Shown: piece after piece, positions 61,326 through 64,000 of the stretch | Numbering within the stretch: the first letter of the stretch is position 1 | Layout of the letters: each line of letters starts with the position of its first letter | Assembly (NCBI GenBank): GCA_023387335.1 | Contig: JAEWIF010000026.1 | Coordinates: forward strand, 1 to 64,000 | Direction of reading: 5' to 3' | DNA from: Pseudomonadota bacterium | GTDB taxonomy: Bacteria > Pseudomonadota > Gammaproteobacteria > Burkholderiales > Burkholderiaceae_C | Length of the DNA: 64,000 nucleotides | The notes under the pieces: model-generated | Databases searched by the model: none | Seen by the model: the letters and a program-made list of their open reading frames with translations, nothing else | What the model was told of the DNA's origin: nothing | Position numbers and translations under genes: made by a program

Positions 61326-62972
61326 ATGACCCTCGAGACCGACGTCCTCATCGCGGGAGGCGGCCCCTGCGGCCTGATGCTGGCCAACGAGCTCGGACGC
61401 CGCGGCGTGCGCGCGCTGCTCGTGGACGCCAAGCCGGGCACGGCCTTCAACCCGCAGGCCAACGCCACCCAGGCGCGAACGATGGAGCACTTCCGTCGCC
61501 TGGGCTTCGCGCACGAGGTGCGCGCGCTCGGCCTGCCGCCCGACCATCCGACGGACATCGCCTACTTCACCCGCTACACGGGCCACGAGCTCGCGCGCAT
61601 CCGGCTGCCCACCGCGGCGCAGGCGGTCGAGCGCATCCGCACGATGACGGGCTCGTGGAGCGCGGCAGAGCTGCCGCACCGGGTCTCGCAGAAGTACGTC
61701 GAACAGGTGCTGCTGCGGCAGGCCCGCCTCCAGCCGTCGGCGGACCTGCGGTACGGCTGGACGCTGGACTCCTTCGAGGACACGGGCGCCGGCGTCGAGG
61801 CCATGGTGCGCCCGAACGATGGCGAGCCGGTGCGGGTGCGGTCGAAGTTCCTGGTCGGCGCCGACGGCGCGCGAAGCATGGTGCGCCGCGCCCTCGGCAT
61901 CCAGTGGGGTGGCGTCACCGGCGTGCAGCGCGAGTTCATGGGCGGCAAGATGTTCGCGGTCTACCTCAAGGCCCCGGCCTTCCTCTCGGCGCTGCCGCAT
62001 CCCCAGGCCTGGATGTACGTGTCGGTCAACCACGAGCGGCGTGCCTTCATGGCCGCGGTGGACGGCGTCTCGGAGTTCGCCTTCCATGCCGCGCTGCGGC
62101 CGGGCGAGGACGCGGACCGGTGGACCGAGGACGATGCGCGCCGAGTTTTCGCCGAAGCGGTGGGCCGCGAGGTGCCGATCGAGATCCTCTCGATGGGCAC
62201 CTGGCTCGCCGGCCATGCGCTGGTCGCACAGGCCTTCGGCCGCGGCCGCGTGCTGATCGGCGGCGACGCGGCGCACCTGTTCACGCCGACCGGCGGCCTC
62301 GGCTACAACACCGCGGTCGAGGACGCGGTCAACCTCGGCTGGAAGCTCGCGGCCGTGCTGAAAGGCGTCGCGCCGCACTCGCTGCTGGAAAGCTACGAGG
62401 CCGAGCGCAAGCCGGTCGCCGAACGCAACACCGCCTATGCGCGCCGCTTCGCCGATTCGGTCGGACTCTTCACCGCCGGCCCGCTGCTCGACGAGGACTC
62501 GACCGCGGGTGAACGGGAGCGGCGGCGCGCGTCCGAGTACCTGGACGCGCACGCGAAGCTGGAGTTCAACATCCCGGGCGTCACCTTCGGCGGCCGCTAC
62601 GACGGCTCGCCGGTCATCGTTCCGGATGGCACCCGTCCGCCGCCGGACGAGCCCAACCAGTACCAGCAGACCGCGTGTCCCGGCGGCCGCCCGCCGCATG
62701 CGTGGATGGACGACGGGCGCTCGCTCTTCGACCTGTTCGGGCCGGAGTGGACGCTGCTCGCGCTGGGCGCGCAGGAGCCGGACACCACGCCATTCGAAAC
62801 GGCCGCCGCGAAGCGAGGCCTGGACCTGCGCGTGCTGCGCCTGCCCGCCGATTCCCTGCGCGAGCTCTATGAAGCGCCGCTGGCCCTGATCCGGCCGGAC
62901 CAGATCGTGGCGTGGCGCGGCGCCGATGCCTCGAAAGCGGTGGAAGTGATGTCGCGCGTGGTCGGTTCCTGA
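61326..62972 (+). CDS. FAD-dependent aromatic-type monooxygenase (class A, MhpA/PheA-like)
   Basis: A 548-residue flavoprotein hydroxylase. The FAD motif is DVLIAGGGPCGLMLANELG, the DG motif VGADGARSMVRRALGI, and the GD motif IGGDAAHLFTPTGGLGYNTA (followed by EDAVNLGWKLAAVLKG). A C-terminal thioredoxin-like domain (residues ~440-548) begins GRPPHAWMDDGRSLFDLFGP. Such enzymes hydroxylate phenols or polyketide-like substrates with NAD(P)H and O2. ATG 61326 is chosen over GTG 61311. It is a single gene beside the toxin-antitoxin scar. Confidence 0.9.
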   Translation: MTLETDVLIAGGGPCGLMLANELGRRGVRALLVDAKPGTAFNPQANATQARTMEHFRRLGFAHEVRALGLPPDHPTDIAYFTRYTGHELARIRLPTAAQAVERIRTMTGSWSAAELPHRVSQKYVEQVLLRQARLQPSADLRYGWTLDSFEDTGAGVEAMVRPNDGEPVRVRSKFLVGADGARSMVRRALGIQWGGVTGVQREFMGGKMFAVYLKAPAFLSALPHPQAWMYVSVNHERRAFMAAVDGVSEFAFHAALRPGEDADRWTEDDARRVFAEAVGREVPIEILSMGTWLAGHALVAQAFGRGRVLIGGDAAHLFTPTGGLGYNTAVEDAVNLGWKLAAVLKGVAPHSLLESYEAERKPVAERNTAYARRFADSVGLFTAGPLLDEDSTAGERERRRASEYLDAHAKLEFNIPGVTFGGRYDGSPVIVPDGTRPPPDEPNQYQQTACPGGRPPHAWMDDGRSLFDLFGPEWTLLALGAQEPDTTPFETAAAKRGLDLRVLRLPADSLRELYEAPLALIRPDQIVAWRGADASKAVEVMSRVVGS

Positions 62973-63278
62973 CCCGCTTGTGTCGCCCGCGCCACGCCCG
63001 AACGGGCAAGTTCCAGGTGCGGAGGGGGGTGCTCACGGATTCAGCAACCCGTGGCAGGCCGCGCCGGAACTGACGCCGGCACGGGTGTCCGACGGTTTTC
63101 CACAGCCTTCTCCACGCGATCTGTGAAATGGGGGCGGCCGGACCTGTGCTAAGGCGCCCGGCGTATCGAGCGCGCCACACAAGCACGGCCATTTGGCAAG
63201 GTCGAGCCACATTCCTACCCTTCGCGGGCCGGCCGATCGCAAGATGGAGGCGCGCTGTCACGCACTGGGAGGTGCCCC
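62973..63278. other. 306-bp intergenic region
   Basis: No gene seen. It contains two DnaA-box-like 9-mers (TTTTCCACA at 63096, TTCTCCACG at 63108) that I regard as chance, and a GGAGG before the small gene at 63279. Confidence 0.5.
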
Positions 63279-63446
63279 GTGAACGTCCTCCGATCCACCC
63301 TCCGATTCACCGCCGTCAGGGGCTTCCTGAGGGCCGTGGCTGCCTGGATCGATCGCCAGCCCTGGCTTCGCTCCGAGCCGGTGCGCCCCACGAGCGCCGG
63401 CCTGCACTCGGGCCTGGTCCCGCGCGGCACGCGACGCGACTTCTGA
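63279..63446 (+). CDS. Possible small basic protein, 55 residues
   Basis: GTG 63279 follows GGGAGGTG with good spacing and the frame runs to TGA at 63444-63446. The product is rich in Arg and has amphipathic segments (VRGFLRAVAAWIDRQPWL). It resembles the short Arg-rich DUF1127-like type only in size and charge; I cannot assign a family. It converges with the CHAD gene (16-bp gap). Confidence 0.45.
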   Translation: MNVLRSTLRFTAVRGFLRAVAAWIDRQPWLRSEPVRPTSAGLHSGLVPRGTRRDF

Positions 63447-63462
63447 AAGCGGCCCCGCCCGG

Positions 63463-64000
63463 TCAGGCCTTGCGCCAGAACGGCCGGGCGTCCGCCAGCC
63501 GCTCCAGCGCCTTGCGGCAGGCCTTGGCTTGCATGGGCCGGCGCGCCTCCAGCAGGTCCACCGCGAATCGAGCCTCCGGCTGGTCGCCGGCGAGCTCGCG
63601 GTAGAACGAAGCGGCCATCACTTCGTCGTTGTATTCGCCGAGCGCGTCCTGCGCCGGCTTGAGCGCCTTCAGGTAGCGCTCGACGGCTTTCTCCGGATAG
63701 AGCGGCGCGACGAACTCGCCCAGGTAGCGCAACCGCTTGAGGCGCTTGCGCACGCGGTGCTGCCGCTCCGCGGCCAGCTTCGTGAAGCGCGCACCGTCTT
63801 CGCAGACCTGCCGGTGCAGCCGGTCCAGGCGCGCCGAGACCAGCGCGCGCACGCCCTGGCGGTCGTCCCCGCGGACGGTCTCCGCCAGGGACAGCAGGCG
63901 CAGCAGCGCGTCCTGGAAAGTGGGCGCGTGCACCATCACCGCCGGGTCGCGCCCTTCATGGAAGCCGGCGGGGAAGCGCACCGGCCGCGCGCCCGCGGCC
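63463..64000 (-). CDS. CHAD-domain protein, C-terminal part (partial)
   Basis: At least 179 residues are visible; the frame remains open to the window end, so the N-terminus is missing. The helical CHAD pattern with positively charged His/Arg surfaces is clear: HRVRKRLKRLRYLGEFVAPLYP, YLKALKPAQDALGEYNDEVM and ACRKALERLADARPFW. CHAD domains bind polyphosphate, and are often fused to or adjacent to CYTH triphosphatases. A CYTH gene exists in this window at 3486, though not adjacent. Confidence 0.88.
   Translation of the reverse strand, partial: AAGARPVRFPAGFHEGRDPAVMVHAPTFQDALLRLLSLAETVRGDDRQGVRALVSARLDRLHRQVCEDGARFTKLAAERQHRVRKRLKRLRYLGEFVAPLYPEKAVERYLKALKPAQDALGEYNDEVMAASFYRELAGDQPEARFAVDLLEARRPMQAKACRKALERLADARPFWRKA

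Noticed and set aside
63096..63116. Two DnaA-box-like 9-mers (TTTTCCACA, TTCTCCACG)
   Set aside because: Only two imperfect sites, no AT-rich region, no dnaA or dnaN nearby; not an origin.

Overview
The window is a gene-dense, very GC-rich stretch of a bacterial chromosome. Family-level content points to a betaproteobacterium of the order Burkholderiales, most likely a Comamonadaceae member of the Ramlibacter/Variovorax type. Signs of this are a Bug-type tripartite-tricarboxylate binding protein, a Pcm-like methyltransferase/rhodanese/TolC cluster, a long second IF-1, a DUF3297 protein, Entner-Doudoroff genes and many PAS-rich hybrid kinases. The species is inferred from gene content only. 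I found no rRNA, tRNA, CRISPR array, insertion sequence or prophage. Nearly all the DNA is coding, and many neighbouring genes overlap by 1-4 bp (ATGA/GTGA junctions).

Layout. 0-4 kb: the end of a secreted chitin-binding-type protein, a class II aldolase, a membrane-anchored trehalose-6-phosphate synthase and a CYTH protein. 4-8 kb (minus strand): YdcF, a TetR regulator with a readable promoter/operator, a Pcm-like methyltransferase, a rhodanese and TolC. 8-13 kb: MsrA, a small metal-associated protein, a ZnuD-like receptor and a hybrid kinase. 13-17 kb (minus strand): an orphan AbrB-type antitoxin, a divergent PRPP synthetase, a DUF411/multicopper oxidase pair and PdxH. 17-21 kb: an IorAB-type molybdenum hydroxylase with a MocA-like maturase and an ABM-domain protein. 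21-27 kb: an SDR, then LysR divergent from a Bug/LeuC/LeuD/LeuB operon. 27-35 kb: small proteins, ChaC-like, Edd-Eda, a multi-PAS hybrid kinase and an EamA transporter. 35-39 kb: a four-gene nucleotide-sugar operon. 39-43.4 kb: hydrolase/phosphoribosyltransferase, SDR, DUF3297, and a DUF5131/TcmP pair with a frameshifted tcmP. 43.4-47.2 kb: UspA, a lipoprotein, an unknown periplasmic protein, an ArsR/aquaporin operon and small proteins. 47.2-52.7 kb (minus strand): a six-gene stressosome operon (RsbR, RsbS, RsbT, a kinase-phosphatase fusion, a histidine kinase, a hybrid kinase). 52.9-60.5 kb: IF-1, a membrane C13 peptidase and a complete RND efflux operon. 60.6-64 kb: a lone receiver domain, a YefM/YoeB deletion scar, a flavin monooxygenase, a possible small gene and a truncated CHAD protein.

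Functional themes. Envelope and metal or toxicant homeostasis are well represented (ZnuD-like, DUF411-MCO, ArsR-aquaporin, TolC, RND). Signalling is the other strong theme: four histidine kinases, a stressosome and a lone receiver, none with an adjacent DNA-binding response regulator. Three copies of one ~88-bp palindromic repeat (4001, 13216, 46305) each sit between two convergent genes, which suggests a role as bidirectional terminators. The most interesting units are the stressosome wired to a two-component pair, the three-Cys protein/TcmP pair, the LysR-Bug-LeuCDB operon, and the nucleotide-sugar operon that lacks the expected 4,6-dehydratase.
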